Of a stretch of 64,000 bases of DNA, positions 50,343 to 58,078 are shown in pieces (the stretch's first letter is position 1; the number at the start of each line of letters is the position of its first letter). The notes beneath the pieces are model-generated. The model had not been told where the DNA came from. It did no database searches and saw only the letters and a program-made list of their open reading frames with translations. The DNA lies in assembly GCF_014694455.1 (NCBI RefSeq), contig NZ_JAAUWT010000001.1, forward strand, positions 1-64,000. The letters are read 5' to 3'. Both the position numbers and the translations under genes were made by a program. This DNA comes from Vibrio sp. S9_S30 (lineage in GTDB: Bacteria; Pseudomonadota; Gammaproteobacteria; Enterobacterales; Vibrionaceae).

Positions 50343-51539
50343 GTGACACAGTCGTTACAAGATTCTTTAGTAGTGCAGAAGTTCGGTGGAACTTCAGTTG
50401 GTTCGATTGAGCGTATTGAGGCGGTTGCGAAGCGCATCATTAAGACCAAGCAAGAAGGGAAGCAGCTTGTGGTTGTCGTATCTGCAATGTCAGGAGAGAC
50501 AAACCGTTTGTTAGGGTTGGCTCAACAGATTGATTCTGTACCCACCGCTCGAGAGTTAGACGTATTGTTATCGGCAGGCGAGCAAGTCTCAATGGCTCTT
50601 TTAGCCATGACTTTGAACAAGAAAGGTGTGAATGCCGTGTCACTTACTGGCGGTCAAGCGGGTATTAAGACAAACGGTGTTCACAACGACGCATCTATCG
50701 AATCGATTGATACCAATACGATTCAGAATTATCTAGATAATGGCTACGTAGTGATCGTCGCAGGCTTTCAGGGGGTAACTGAAAGTGGCAATATTACCAC
50801 TCTTGGGCGTGGAGGATCGGACACGACCGCAGTGGCGCTCGCTGGAGCACTCAATGCTGCCGAATGTCAGATTTTCACCGACGTTGATGGCATTTACACC
50901 TGCGATCCTCGCATCGTAAAAAGTGCGCGTAAGCTAGTGGAAATTGACTTTCCCACTATGGAAGAAATGGCGAGGAAAGGAGCGAAAGTATTGCACTTAC
51001 CTTCTGTCATTCATGCTTGGAAGCATGGTGTTCCCTTACGTGTACTTTCCTCCTTTTCAGAGGATGCAGGAACGCTGGTGACTGGGGAGCACGCTGATAA
51101 CCCGTTGTGCGGGCTCGCTATCCAGCGCGATCTGGTTATCGTTGAAGTCAAATCAAGCGCTTTACAGTCCATTCGAGATCAAAGCCAAATGCTAGGGATT
51201 GATGTGTGGGCGACAGTAGAAGATAAAGAAGTCTCCGATATTGTCGTGCCACAGAGCTCGCTCGCAAAATTATCACTTGTTGCTTCTGATTGTATCGAAA
51301 AGATAACTCAGGTATCCGCAATCAGCTGTGTAGGCGAGCGGGTGCTAGAAGTACACACTGCGCTTACTGATGTATTCGCACTGCATCAAATTCCATTGTT
51401 AGGTGAAGTGAAGAGCCACCGCTCTTGTACATACTTCATTGAACCCGAGAGAGTAGAAGAGATATCAAATCATCTTCACAATTTTATTGTGGCTGACCAT
51501 TTAGAGTTTGATGGGCACCAAAAGCTAATGGTTTCATAG
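50343..51539 (+). CDS. lysC: Aspartate kinase, monofunctional
   Basis: This enzyme phosphorylates L-aspartate, the first step to lysine, threonine and methionine. The 398-residue protein has the signature VQKFGGTSVGS (about 11-21), the active-site loop GRGGSDTTA near 158-166 and two C-terminal ACT modules (from about 265). It is the short type found beside alaS in Vibrio and Pseudomonas, unlike the 449-residue E. coli LysC. GTG 50343 is the best start; it abuts AGAAAGG very closely, so a downstream GTG at 50373 cannot be excluded. Confidence 0.88.
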   Translation: MTQSLQDSLVVQKFGGTSVGSIERIEAVAKRIIKTKQEGKQLVVVVSAMSGETNRLLGLAQQIDSVPTARELDVLLSAGEQVSMALLAMTLNKKGVNAVSLTGGQAGIKTNGVHNDASIESIDTNTIQNYLDNGYVVIVAGFQGVTESGNITTLGRGGSDTTAVALAGALNAAECQIFTDVDGIYTCDPRIVKSARKLVEIDFPTMEEMARKGAKVLHLPSVIHAWKHGVPLRVLSSFSEDAGTLVTGEHADNPLCGLAIQRDLVIVEVKSSALQSIRDQSQMLGIDVWATVEDKEVSDIVVPQSSLAKLSLVASDCIEKITQVSAISCVGERVLEVHTALTDVFALHQIPLLGEVKSHRSCTYFIEPERVEEISNHLHNFIVADHLEFDGHQKLMVS

Positions 51540-51625
51540 TCAAATAACATTATGGAATTGTTAATTGTCGAAGATGGTGACATCATAGAGAAAAATAAAT
51601 CAGAGATTACTCAAGGAGCACAAGA

Positions 51626-51823
51626 ATGCTAATTTTGACTCGCCGCGTAGGTGAAACTCTTATGATCGGTGATGAAGTGACTGTCACCGTTCTAGGTGTT
51701 AAAGGTAACCAGGTTCGAATTGGTGTTAATGCACCAAAAGAAGTATCGGTACACCGTGAAGAAATCTACATGCGTATACAAGCCGAGAAGGGCAACGGTG
51801 GTTCTGCTTCTGGTAACTACTAA
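51626..51823 (+). CDS. csrA: Carbon storage regulator CsrA
   Basis: CsrA is a dimeric RNA-binding protein that blocks or protects mRNAs carrying GGA in hairpin loops and is antagonised by CsrB-type RNAs. The 65-residue product begins [16 protein letters not shown], and R44 and the [13 protein letters not shown] helix are present. Its own ribosome-binding site contains AAGGAGC, a possible GGA target for autoregulation. BarA/VarS, which controls it through VarA, is also in this window. Confidence 0.97.
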   Translation: MLILTRRVGETLMIGDEVTVTVLGVKGNQVRIGVNAPKEVSVHREEIYMRIQAEKGNGGSASGNY

Positions 51824-51830
51824 CCTTAAC

Positions 51831-51856
51831 AAGGTCAGCAAACGCTGGCCTTTTTA
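51831..51856 (+). terminator. Terminator of csrA
   Basis: AAGGTCAGC pairs with GCTGGCCTT with one G-U, loop of four, followed by a run of T at 51851-51855. It lies 8 bp after the csrA stop. Confidence 0.85.
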
Positions 51857-51959
51857 TCACGGTTTAAATGGTGTGTAACAGGAAAAGTTTAATTTCCCGC
51901 CGCTTTGATTAAATACCCAACGCTTAAGCTGTTTTTTGCAAATTATGCCAAGAAAATGT

Positions 51960-51987
51960 TTGACATATTTTTGGTAAATCGTAATAT
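51960..51987 (+). promoter_or_regulatory. Probable promoter of the tRNA array
   Basis: An exact TTGACA (51960-51965) is followed after 16 bp by TAATAT (51982-51987) and a GC-rich discriminator GTGCCTCC. A GC-rich discriminator is typical of stable-RNA promoters repressed by ppGpp. The first tRNA begins 15 bp later. Confidence 0.6.
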
Positions 51988-52002
51988 GTGCCTCCGCAAG
52001 AC

Positions 52003-52095
52003 GGTGAGGTGGCCGAGAGGCTGAAGGCGCTCCCCTGCTAAGGGAGTATACGGTTTGTAGCCGTATCGAGGGTTCGAATCCCTCCCTCACCGCCA
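52003..52095 (+). tRNA. tRNA-Ser(GCT)
   Basis: This 93-nt class II tRNA has a GGTGAGG/CCTCACC acceptor stem, a long variable arm and the anticodon GCT in CTCCC-CTGCTAA-GGGAG. CCA is encoded. It reads AGC and AGU serine codons. It is the first of eight tRNAs in one array. Confidence 0.96.
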
Positions 52096-52149
52096 TTCTT
52101 GCAAAACTCTTATAAATGTTGATATTTTTAACACCTAATAAGATACAGC

Positions 52150-52226
52150 GCGCTCGTAGCTCAGCTGGATAGAGTACCTGGCTACGAACCAGGCGGTCGA
52201 AGGTTCGAATCCTTCCGAGCGCGCCA
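52150..52226 (+). tRNA. tRNA-Arg(ACG), form A copy 1
   Basis: This 77-nt tRNA has acceptor stem GCGCTCG/CGAGCGC, anticodon ACG in CTACGAA, and encoded CCA. A34 is expected to become inosine, so it reads CGU, CGC and CGA. Form A differs from form B in the acceptor and T-stem pairs. Confidence 0.96.
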
Positions 52227-52254
52227 TTATTCCTAATTTTTGGGAATATAATGC

Positions 52255-52347
52255 GGTGAGGTGGCCGAGAGGCTGAAGGCGCTCCCCTGCTAAGGGAGTA
52301 TACGGTTTGTAGCCGTATCGAGGGTTCGAATCCCTCCCTCACCGCCA
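52255..52347 (+). tRNA. tRNA-Ser(GCT), copy 2
   Basis: It is identical to the tRNA at 52003-52095 in every base I compared, including the encoded CCA. The flanking sequences differ, so the Ser-Arg pair duplication is older than the 242-bp duplication further on. Confidence 0.96.
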
Positions 52348-52413
52348 TTTATTGGCCTGAGGTCAATTTTTTTGTTTCTGATGAAATGAAATGTGACATG
52401 CTTCACAACCTGC

Positions 52414-52490
52414 GCGCTCGTAGCTCAGCTGGATAGAGTACCTGGCTACGAACCAGGCGGTCGAAGGTTCGAATCCTTCCGAGCGCGCCA
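52414..52490 (+). tRNA. tRNA-Arg(ACG), form A copy 2
   Basis: Same 77-nt sequence as 52150-52226: acceptor GCGCTCG, anticodon ACG, encoded CCA. Together with the preceding tRNA-Ser it forms the second Ser-Arg pair. The 242-bp tandem duplication begins directly after it. Confidence 0.96.
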
Positions 52491-52527
52491 TTATTTAAAA
52501 CTGTAAGGCAGCAGCCATACATACTTC

Positions 52528-52604
52528 GCGTCCTTAGCTCAGCTGGATAGAGTACCTGGCTACGAACCAGGCGGTCGGAGGTTCGAATCCTCCAGGACGC
52601 GCCA
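52528..52604 (+). tRNA. tRNA-Arg(ACG), form B copy 1
   Basis: This 77-nt isodecoder has acceptor GCGTCCT/AGGACGC and a T-stem GGAGG instead of GAAGG; the anticodon is again ACG. The paired changes keep both stems intact, so it is a real variant and not a decayed copy. Confidence 0.96.
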
Positions 52605-52655
52605 CTATCAAGGGTCATTTGATCCTGATATTATTTCGGTAATATCGAATGCAGC

Positions 52656-52732
52656 GCGCTCGTAGCTCAGCTGGATAGAGTACCTGGCTACGAACCAGGC
52701 GGTCGAAGGTTCGAATCCTTCCGAGCGCGCCA
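52656..52732 (+). tRNA. tRNA-Arg(ACG), form A copy 3
   Basis: Identical to the other form A genes. It ends the first 242-bp repeat unit (52491-52732). Confidence 0.96.
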
Positions 52733-52769
52733 TTATTTAAAACTGTAAGGCATCAGCCATACAGACTTC

Positions 52770-52846
52770 GCGTCCTTAGCTCAGCTGGATAGAGTACCTG
52801 GCTACGAACCAGGCGGTCGGAGGTTCGAATCCTCCAGGACGCGCCA
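52770..52846 (+). tRNA. tRNA-Arg(ACG), form B copy 2
   Basis: Same as 52528-52604 and offset from it by exactly 242 bp. It lies in the second repeat unit. Confidence 0.96.
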
Positions 52847-52897
52847 CTATCAAGGGTCATTTGATCCTGATATTACTTTGGTAATATCAAATACAGC

Positions 52898-52974
52898 GCG
52901 CTCGTAGCTCAGCTGGATAGAGTACCTGGCTACGAACCAGGCGGTCGAAGGTTCGAATCCTTCCGAGCGCGCCA
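52898..52974 (+). tRNA. tRNA-Arg(ACG), form A copy 4
   Basis: The last tRNA of the array, identical to the other form A genes and offset 242 bp from 52656-52732. The array terminator follows after 7 bp. Confidence 0.96.
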
Positions 52975-52981
52975 TTTAAAT

Positions 52982-53009
52982 AAAAAGCCCTGCAATAGCG
53001 GGGCTTTTT
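52982..53009 (+). terminator. Terminator of the tRNA array
   Basis: AAAAAGCCC pairs with GGGCTTTTT (9 bp, ten-base loop), with the T run as part of the stem. It lies 7 bp after the last CCA. Confidence 0.85.
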
Positions 53010-53351
53010 GCTATCTATTAACATCTTGTTATCATCTCATTATCTTTATCATTACATCTTGTTGTTTTTAAAGAATAAAAACTATTTTTTTAACTTCCTC
53101 TCAGTATTCGACATAGAATTTCATTATGTTTGGTAAAAGCCGTACTAACTATGGTGAAATCGTCTTTATGTGGCGTATTTGCGTGCAATAACTAGTCAAA
53201 AAAGCCGCATCTTTGTGCAGAATATTAAATAGCTTATTAAACAAAATTGACAAAATTTTACCAATCGAGATAATCCTAGACCACTTATGCTCACTATATT
53301 GAGGGAGTGTATGCATGAGTTATTGTCAGGATGACATAGAAAGGAAGCAAC
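53010..53351. other. Upstream region of oadGAB
   Basis: This 342-bp AT-rich region has no ORF of note. It carries a clear sigma-70 promoter at 53247-53274 and a GGAAGC ribosome-binding site before oadG. I see no obvious operator. Confidence 0.55.
53247..53274 (+). promoter_or_regulatory. Promoter of oadGAB
   Basis: An exact TTGACA (53247-53252), a 16-bp spacer and GATAAT (53269-53274) lie about 78 bp before the oadG start. Confidence 0.62.
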
Positions 53352-53609
53352 ATGACTAATATTGGAAGCCTGCTAGGAGATGCGGCGGTCCTTATGCTTA
53401 CTGGCATGGCCGTTGTTTTCATATTCCTAACCATTCTCGTTTATTTTGTTCGGTTATTGTCCAAGTTGGTGCCAGAAGAAGCACCTCAGCCGAGCATTGC
53501 ACCAGTACAAGCAAAAAAAATTCAATCCAGTACTTCTGGAGTGCAGCCACAGGTGATTGCAGCAATTTCTGCTGCGATACATCAACATCGTGCGTCTGCT
53601 GTGAAGTAA
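53352..53609 (+). CDS. oadG: Oxaloacetate decarboxylase gamma subunit
   Basis: OadG assembles the sodium-pumping oxaloacetate decarboxylase and binds zinc. The 85-residue protein has one membrane helix (about 14-37) and a Pro/Ala-rich cytoplasmic tail with the terminal HQHRASAVK that can hold metal ligands. It is the first gene of oadGAB; oadA follows after 32 bp. Confidence 0.91.
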   Translation: MTNIGSLLGDAAVLMLTGMAVVFIFLTILVYFVRLLSKLVPEEAPQPSIAPVQAKKIQSSTSGVQPQVIAAISAAIHQHRASAVK

Positions 53610-53641
53610 TGTCGGATAAAAATTAAAAGGAGTTAATCAGC

Positions 53642-55432
53642 ATGTCTAAACCACTTGCTCTTACCGATGTGGTGCTGCGTGATGCGCACCAGTCATTGTT
53701 TGCCACGCGTATGCGTCTTGACGATATGTTACCTATCGCGGCGGAATTAGATAAAGTTGGGTACTGGTCATTAGAAACTTGGGGTGGTGCAACATTTGAT
53801 GCATGCATTCGTTTCTTAGGAGAAGATCCATGGGAGCGTTTACGTGAGCTAAAAAAAGCCATGCCAAACACACCAATGCAAATGCTATTACGTGGTCAAA
53901 ACCTTCTGGGCTATCGGCATTATGCGGATGATGTGGTTGAGAAATTTGTGGAGCGTGCACATGCGAACGGCATGGATGTGTTCCGTATTTTTGATGCGAT
54001 GAATGATGTGCGAAACTTCCAAAAAGCAGTGAAAGCGGCTGTTGATGTTGGCGCACACGCTCAAGGTACTTTGTCTTATACAACCAGCCCTGTGCATAAC
54101 GCTGATACATGGGTTGATTTGGCGAAACGTCTAGAGGATCTTGGGTGTCACTCTTTATGTATTAAAGATATGTCAGGTCTTCTTAAGCCCTATGAAGCAG
54201 AAGAGCTGATCACCCGAATTAAGTCATCATGTAATGTTCCATTAGCATTGCACTGCCATGCGACTACGGGGCTTTCTACTGCAACTGCGGTGAAAGCGGT
54301 AGAAGCGGGGATCGATATTTTAGATACGGCCATTTCTTCAATGAGTTGTACTTATGGTCATACGCCAACGGAAACCGTCGTTGCCATGCTACAAGGCACT
54401 GAGCGTGACACGAATCTAAAACTTGATGAAATTGAACCTATTGCGGCTTATTTCCGCGAAGTACGTAAAAAGTATGCGAAATGGGAAGGGCAACTGAAAG
54501 GTGTCGACTCTCGTATTCTGATCGCTCAAGTACCGGGTGGTATGCTGACGAACATGGAAGGGCAGCTAAAAGAGCAAGGTGCGGCGGATCGTCTGGATGA
54601 AGTATTAGAAGAGATCCCTAAAGTACGTAAAGATCTTGGTTACATTCCACTGGTTACTCCTACATCTCAGATCGTAGGTACACAAGCGGTGATCAATGTC
54701 TTAACAGGTGAGCGCTACAAGAGCATCACCAAAGAAACGGCGGGTTTACTCAAAGGTGAATACGGTGCTGCACCAGCAGAGCTCAATGCCGAACTTCAAG
54801 CCAAAGTGCTTGAAGGCGCTGAGCCGATTACTTGCCGTCCTGCGGATCTTTTGACAGCTGAATTACATATTCTAACCGATGATCTTATCGCGAAAGCGAA
54901 AGAGGACGGAATCTCATTAGCAGAGGATATCGTCGATGATGTCCTAACCTATGCATTGTTCCCTCAAGTTGGTCTTAAGTTTCTTAAGAACCGTAATAAC
55001 CCTGATGCATTTGAGCCCGCTCCAGGTACAGAGCTTGTTGAAACGGAAGTGGCACTTGCGCCAGCAGCCTCTGCTCCAGTACAAGGTGGTGTAGAAGCCT
55101 ACAGCGTGAAAGTGGATGGTCAGGTTTACAATGTGGAAGTGGGACCTCAAGGGCAGCTGACCTCCGTTATGCCGACGTCTGCACCTCAATCAGCAACCGT
55201 GACGCCCACAGCGAGTAATGCAGAAACGGTTCCTGCTCCATTGGCTGGAAACATATTTAAAGTCAATGTATCACTAGGATCAGAAGTTGCAGAAGGTGAT
55301 GTTCTACTCATTCTTGAGGCGATGAAGATGGAAACCGAAGTGCGTGCTGCACGTAGTGGTGTTGTTCAAGATATTCACGTGAAAGAAGGTGATGCCGTGA
55401 CGGTAGGTGCACCACTATTAAGCCTAGCGTAA
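53642..55432 (+). CDS. oadA: Oxaloacetate decarboxylase alpha subunit
   Basis: OadA moves the carboxyl group of oxaloacetate to biotin. The 596-residue protein has a carboxyltransferase TIM barrel ([14 protein letters not shown] at about 12-25; metal ligands in LHCHATTG), an association domain, an Ala/Pro/Thr-rich linker (about 460-525) and a C-terminal biotinyl domain with the biotinylated Lys in EAMKMETE (about 560-567). Confidence 0.96.
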   Translation: MSKPLALTDVVLRDAHQSLFATRMRLDDMLPIAAELDKVGYWSLETWGGATFDACIRFLGEDPWERLRELKKAMPNTPMQMLLRGQNLLGYRHYADDVVEKFVERAHANGMDVFRIFDAMNDVRNFQKAVKAAVDVGAHAQGTLSYTTSPVHNADTWVDLAKRLEDLGCHSLCIKDMSGLLKPYEAEELITRIKSSCNVPLALHCHATTGLSTATAVKAVEAGIDILDTAISSMSCTYGHTPTETVVAMLQGTERDTNLKLDEIEPIAAYFREVRKKYAKWEGQLKGVDSRILIAQVPGGMLTNMEGQLKEQGAADRLDEVLEEIPKVRKDLGYIPLVTPTSQIVGTQAVINVLTGERYKSITKETAGLLKGEYGAAPAELNAELQAKVLEGAEPITCRPADLLTAELHILTDDLIAKAKEDGISLAEDIVDDVLTYALFPQVGLKFLKNRNNPDAFEPAPGTELVETEVALAPAASAPVQGGVEAYSVKVDGQVYNVEVGPQGQLTSVMPTSAPQSATVTPTASNAETVPAPLAGNIFKVNVSLGSEVAEGDVLLILEAMKMETEVRAARSGVVQDIHVKEGDAVTVGAPLLSLA

Positions 55433-55441
55433 GGGAGCATC

Positions 55442-56572
55442 ATGGAAGGATTGTTGACCCTTTGGGCTGAAACAGGGATCGCCAACTTCGAGTTCGGTCA
55501 AATTTGTATGATCCTTGTGGGCTGTGCGCTTTTGTACCTTGCGATAGCAAAAGGTTTTGAACCTCTTCTATTGCTGCCTATTGGTTTTGGTGCTGTTTTA
55601 GCGAATATCCCCAATGCTGGGTTTACCGATGAAGGCGGCTTACTCTATTTTGTCTATTACATCGGCATTGAGTCTGGTGTGTTTCCTCTCCTTATTTTTA
55701 TGGGCGTCGGGGCAATGACAGACTTTGGTGCGCTCATTGCTAACCCTAAAACCTTGTGGTTAGGAGCGGCGGCACAGTTTGGTATATTTGCGACTTTGTT
55801 TGGTGCAATTTTACTCAACTACGTACCGGGTATGGAATTCAGTATGGCTGATGCATCCTCTATCGCTATTATCGGTGGTGCTGATGGTCCAACGGCTATT
55901 TTCTTAGCCAGCCAGTTGTCGCCAGACTTATTAGGTGCGATCGCTGTTGCGGCATACAGCTACATGGCGCTAGTTCCCATTATTCAACCGCCTATCATGA
56001 AGGCGTTGACTAACCCTGAAGAACGTAAAATTCAGATGGCTCAGCTTCGCCATGTAAGTAAAGGTGAAAAAGTACTGTTTCCGTTAGCCGTTTTGCTAAT
56101 GACAATTCTTTTCTTACCTTCGGCAACACCTTTGGTTGGGATGTTTTGTCTTGGTAACTTGATGCGTGAAGCCGGCGTGGTTGATCGGCTTTCAAACACC
56201 GCTCAAAACGAACTGATCAACATTGTGACTATTTTCTTAGGTCTTGGTGTTGGCTCTAAACTCCAAGCTGAGCAGTTTTTGAACTTTGAGACTTTGGGTA
56301 TCTTAGCTCTTGGTGCTGTGGCATTCAGTATTGGTACGGGTGCGGGGGTTCTTATGGCTAAGTTATTGAATAAGTTTTCTAAAGAAGACATCAACCCATT
56401 GATTGGAGCGGCTGGTGTATCCGCTGTTCCTATGGCTGCTAGGGTAGTAAACAAAGTCGGTTTAGAAGCTAACCCTCAGAACTTCCTTCTTATGCACGCA
56501 ATGGGACCTAATGTAGCAGGTGTACTTGGAAGTGCAGTGGCCGCCGGTATTTTGTTGGCATTAGTGGGGTAA
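55442..56572 (+). CDS. oadB: Oxaloacetate decarboxylase beta subunit (Na+ pump)
   Basis: OadB decarboxylates carboxybiotin and exports Na+. The 376-residue protein is very hydrophobic, with about nine or more membrane helices. The essential Asp lies in [11 protein letters not shown] (about 144-154). It follows oadA after 9 bp and ends in a strong terminator, so oadGAB is a closed operon giving a sodium gradient from oxaloacetate, typical of Vibrio. Confidence 0.96.
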   Translation: MEGLLTLWAETGIANFEFGQICMILVGCALLYLAIAKGFEPLLLLPIGFGAVLANIPNAGFTDEGGLLYFVYYIGIESGVFPLLIFMGVGAMTDFGALIANPKTLWLGAAAQFGIFATLFGAILLNYVPGMEFSMADASSIAIIGGADGPTAIFLASQLSPDLLGAIAVAAYSYMALVPIIQPPIMKALTNPEERKIQMAQLRHVSKGEKVLFPLAVLLMTILFLPSATPLVGMFCLGNLMREAGVVDRLSNTAQNELINIVTIFLGLGVGSKLQAEQFLNFETLGILALGAVAFSIGTGAGVLMAKLLNKFSKEDINPLIGAAGVSAVPMAARVVNKVGLEANPQNFLLMHAMGPNVAGVLGSAVAAGILLALVG

Positions 56573-56629
56573 TGTTCAATGAAATTGAGATCTGATGGTT
56601 AACCAAACATCGTAAAATGGTTTATAGTC

Positions 56630-56662
56630 AAAGGGATGCTTCTGCATCCCTTTCATTTTTTT
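56630..56662 (+). terminator. Terminator of oadGAB
   Basis: AAAGGGATGC / GCATCCCTTT (10 bp, loop TTCT) is followed by CATTTTTTT. It lies 58 bp after oadB and 22 bp before the next start. Confidence 0.85.
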
Positions 56663-56683
56663 GAGTATCAAGAGAACTTGTGT

Positions 56684-57637
56684 ATGACGGACAACAAGAA
56701 AGTGGTAATTACCCAGTTTGGTGAGCCTGATGTGTTAGCCATTCAAAGTGAAGCCATACCGGAGCCTGGTGTGGGTGAAGTATTGGTAAAGGTGCATTTT
56801 GCTGGCGTAAACCCTATTGACGTTAAAACAAGAAAAGGACTAGGTTGGGCGGCGGAAGCTAACAAAGATAACCTCCCTTGGACACCGGGGTATGATATCT
56901 CGGGGGTGATTGAAAAGTGTGGTGAAGAAACCAAAGCGTTTCAGGTGGGCAGTTTTGTCGCAGGTCTTATCGGTTTTCCTACTCAGGCGGGTGGCTATAG
57001 TCAGTATGTCTGTGTGAAGGAAGAGCAGCTTAGCCTTGTACCAGATAGCGTAACGTTAGAAGCAGCGGCTGTCTTACCCGTTGCTGGTCAAACCGCCGCT
57101 CAGGCACTGAACAAAGCGAAAGTCACTGGAAAGGATCGTGTATTGATTTTGGCGGGGGCTGGTGGTGTTGGGCATTTAGCGATTCAATTCGCTGTAGCCG
57201 CTCAAGCGGAAGTCTTCACCACATGCAGTGAAGATAATTTAGACTATTTGGCAACCCTTGGTGCACATGCGATCAACTATCAGTTTGCGCCAGTATCTGA
57301 ACGTGTCGAAGATGTCGATGTGCTTATTGATTTGATTGGCGGTGATGCGGCCTTAGATGCATTGAAATGCTTGAAAGACAATGCGCGAGTTGTTACGGTT
57401 CCGACAAACACTGCCGATCTCATCTGTGACAAAGCCAAAATGTTAGGCTTTGAAGCAAGTGGGATGTTGGTAGAGCCTGATACAGAGCAGTTAGACGCCA
57501 TGCTTTACATGGTGAGTGTCGGCATTGTGAAAACAGAGGTTCAACAGATCTTCTCTTATACTGATGTTGCCAAGGCACATGAACATGTTGAAGGTGGTCA
57601 CACCCGAGGCAAGGTGTTGCTTGACATGAAATGTTAG
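56684..57637 (+). CDS. NADPH:quinone-reductase-like oxidoreductase (MDR family)
   Basis: This 317-residue zinc-free medium-chain dehydrogenase has a GroES-like N-terminal half (FAGVNPIDVKTRKG, PWTPGYDISGVIE) and a Rossmann half with LAGAGGVGHLAIQFA (about 150-164). The cysteine and histidine zinc ligands of true alcohol dehydrogenases are missing, so a quinone or enone reductase is likely. The substrate is not readable. ATG 56684 is chosen over an upstream ATG at 56636 inside the terminator. It overlaps the next gene by 7 bp. Confidence 0.8.
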   Translation: MTDNKKVVITQFGEPDVLAIQSEAIPEPGVGEVLVKVHFAGVNPIDVKTRKGLGWAAEANKDNLPWTPGYDISGVIEKCGEETKAFQVGSFVAGLIGFPTQAGGYSQYVCVKEEQLSLVPDSVTLEAAAVLPVAGQTAAQALNKAKVTGKDRVLILAGAGGVGHLAIQFAVAAQAEVFTTCSEDNLDYLATLGAHAINYQFAPVSERVEDVDVLIDLIGGDAALDALKCLKDNARVVTVPTNTADLICDKAKMLGFEASGMLVEPDTEQLDAMLYMVSVGIVKTEVQQIFSYTDVAKAHEHVEGGHTRGKVLLDMKC

Positions 57638-58068
57638 ATGGCTTTACTGAATGGTTTAGCCAGTCCGCGTTATGGGTCCTCTTTTCAACCGGTTTTTTAA
57701 GTGCGACCTTATTGCCTGGCGGATCCGAAGCCAGTCTATTGATTGCCTTAAAATTGAATCAATACCCCGTCATTCAACTTGTGTTAGTTGCCACCCTTGG
57801 TAATACTTTGGGAGGTGTAACCAATTATTGGATCGGACTTTTTCTTCCAAATAGAACCCAACCGGAAAAATACGGTCATAAAGCTTTACAGTGGATAAAG
57901 CAATATGGCTATATCACTCTTCTATTCAGTTGGCTGCCGATTGTGGGTGATCCGCTCTGTTTGGCAGCTGGCTGGCTCAGAATGAAATTTATACCTTGTC
58001 TAATTCTCATCGCCATAGGCAAAGCGATACGTTATAGCGTGATCGCGGCAGCATTCGTCGGTTTTTAA
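57631..58068 (+). CDS. YqaA-like DedA-type membrane protein
   Basis: This 145-residue inner-membrane protein of the YqaA branch of the SNARE-associated/DedA group has several hydrophobic segments, the motif FLSATLLPGGSEA (about 22-34), LGNTLGGVTNYWIG and GDPLCLAAGWLRM. The wider family is implicated in lipid-carrier transport; the role of YqaA itself is not known. It is coupled to the preceding oxidoreductase by overlap. Confidence 0.83.
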   Translation: MLDGFTEWFSQSALWVLFSTGFLSATLLPGGSEASLLIALKLNQYPVIQLVLVATLGNTLGGVTNYWIGLFLPNRTQPEKYGHKALQWIKQYGYITLLFSWLPIVGDPLCLAAGWLRMKFIPCLILIAIGKAIRYSVIAAAFVGF

Positions 58069-58078
58069 AGGAGTTTTC

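Larger units (their letters stand above)
52491..52974 (+). repeat. 242-bp tandem duplication of a tRNA-Arg pair
   Basis: Unit 1 is 52491-52732 and unit 2 is 52733-52974. Both hold spacer, form B tRNA-Arg, spacer, form A tRNA-Arg in the same register. The tRNAs are identical; the spacers differ at only a handful of bases (for example GCAGCAGCC against GCATCAGCC, and TTATTTCGG against TTACTTTGG). Confidence 0.93.

Noticed and set aside
51857-52348. 163-residue minus-strand ORF with repeated REGFEPSIRLQTVYSLSRG
   Set aside because: It is the antisense translation of the two tRNA-Ser genes, a well-known false protein; the repeats in it are the tRNAs.
52403-52618. 71-residue minus-strand ORF with repeated RIRTFDRLVRSQVLYPAELR
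   Set aside because: Antisense translation of tRNA-Arg genes.
52003-52974. Regular repeats of about 77-93 bp that might suggest a CRISPR-like array
   Set aside because: The repeats are complete tRNA genes with encoded CCA and proper stems; the spacers are not unique 30-40 bp elements.
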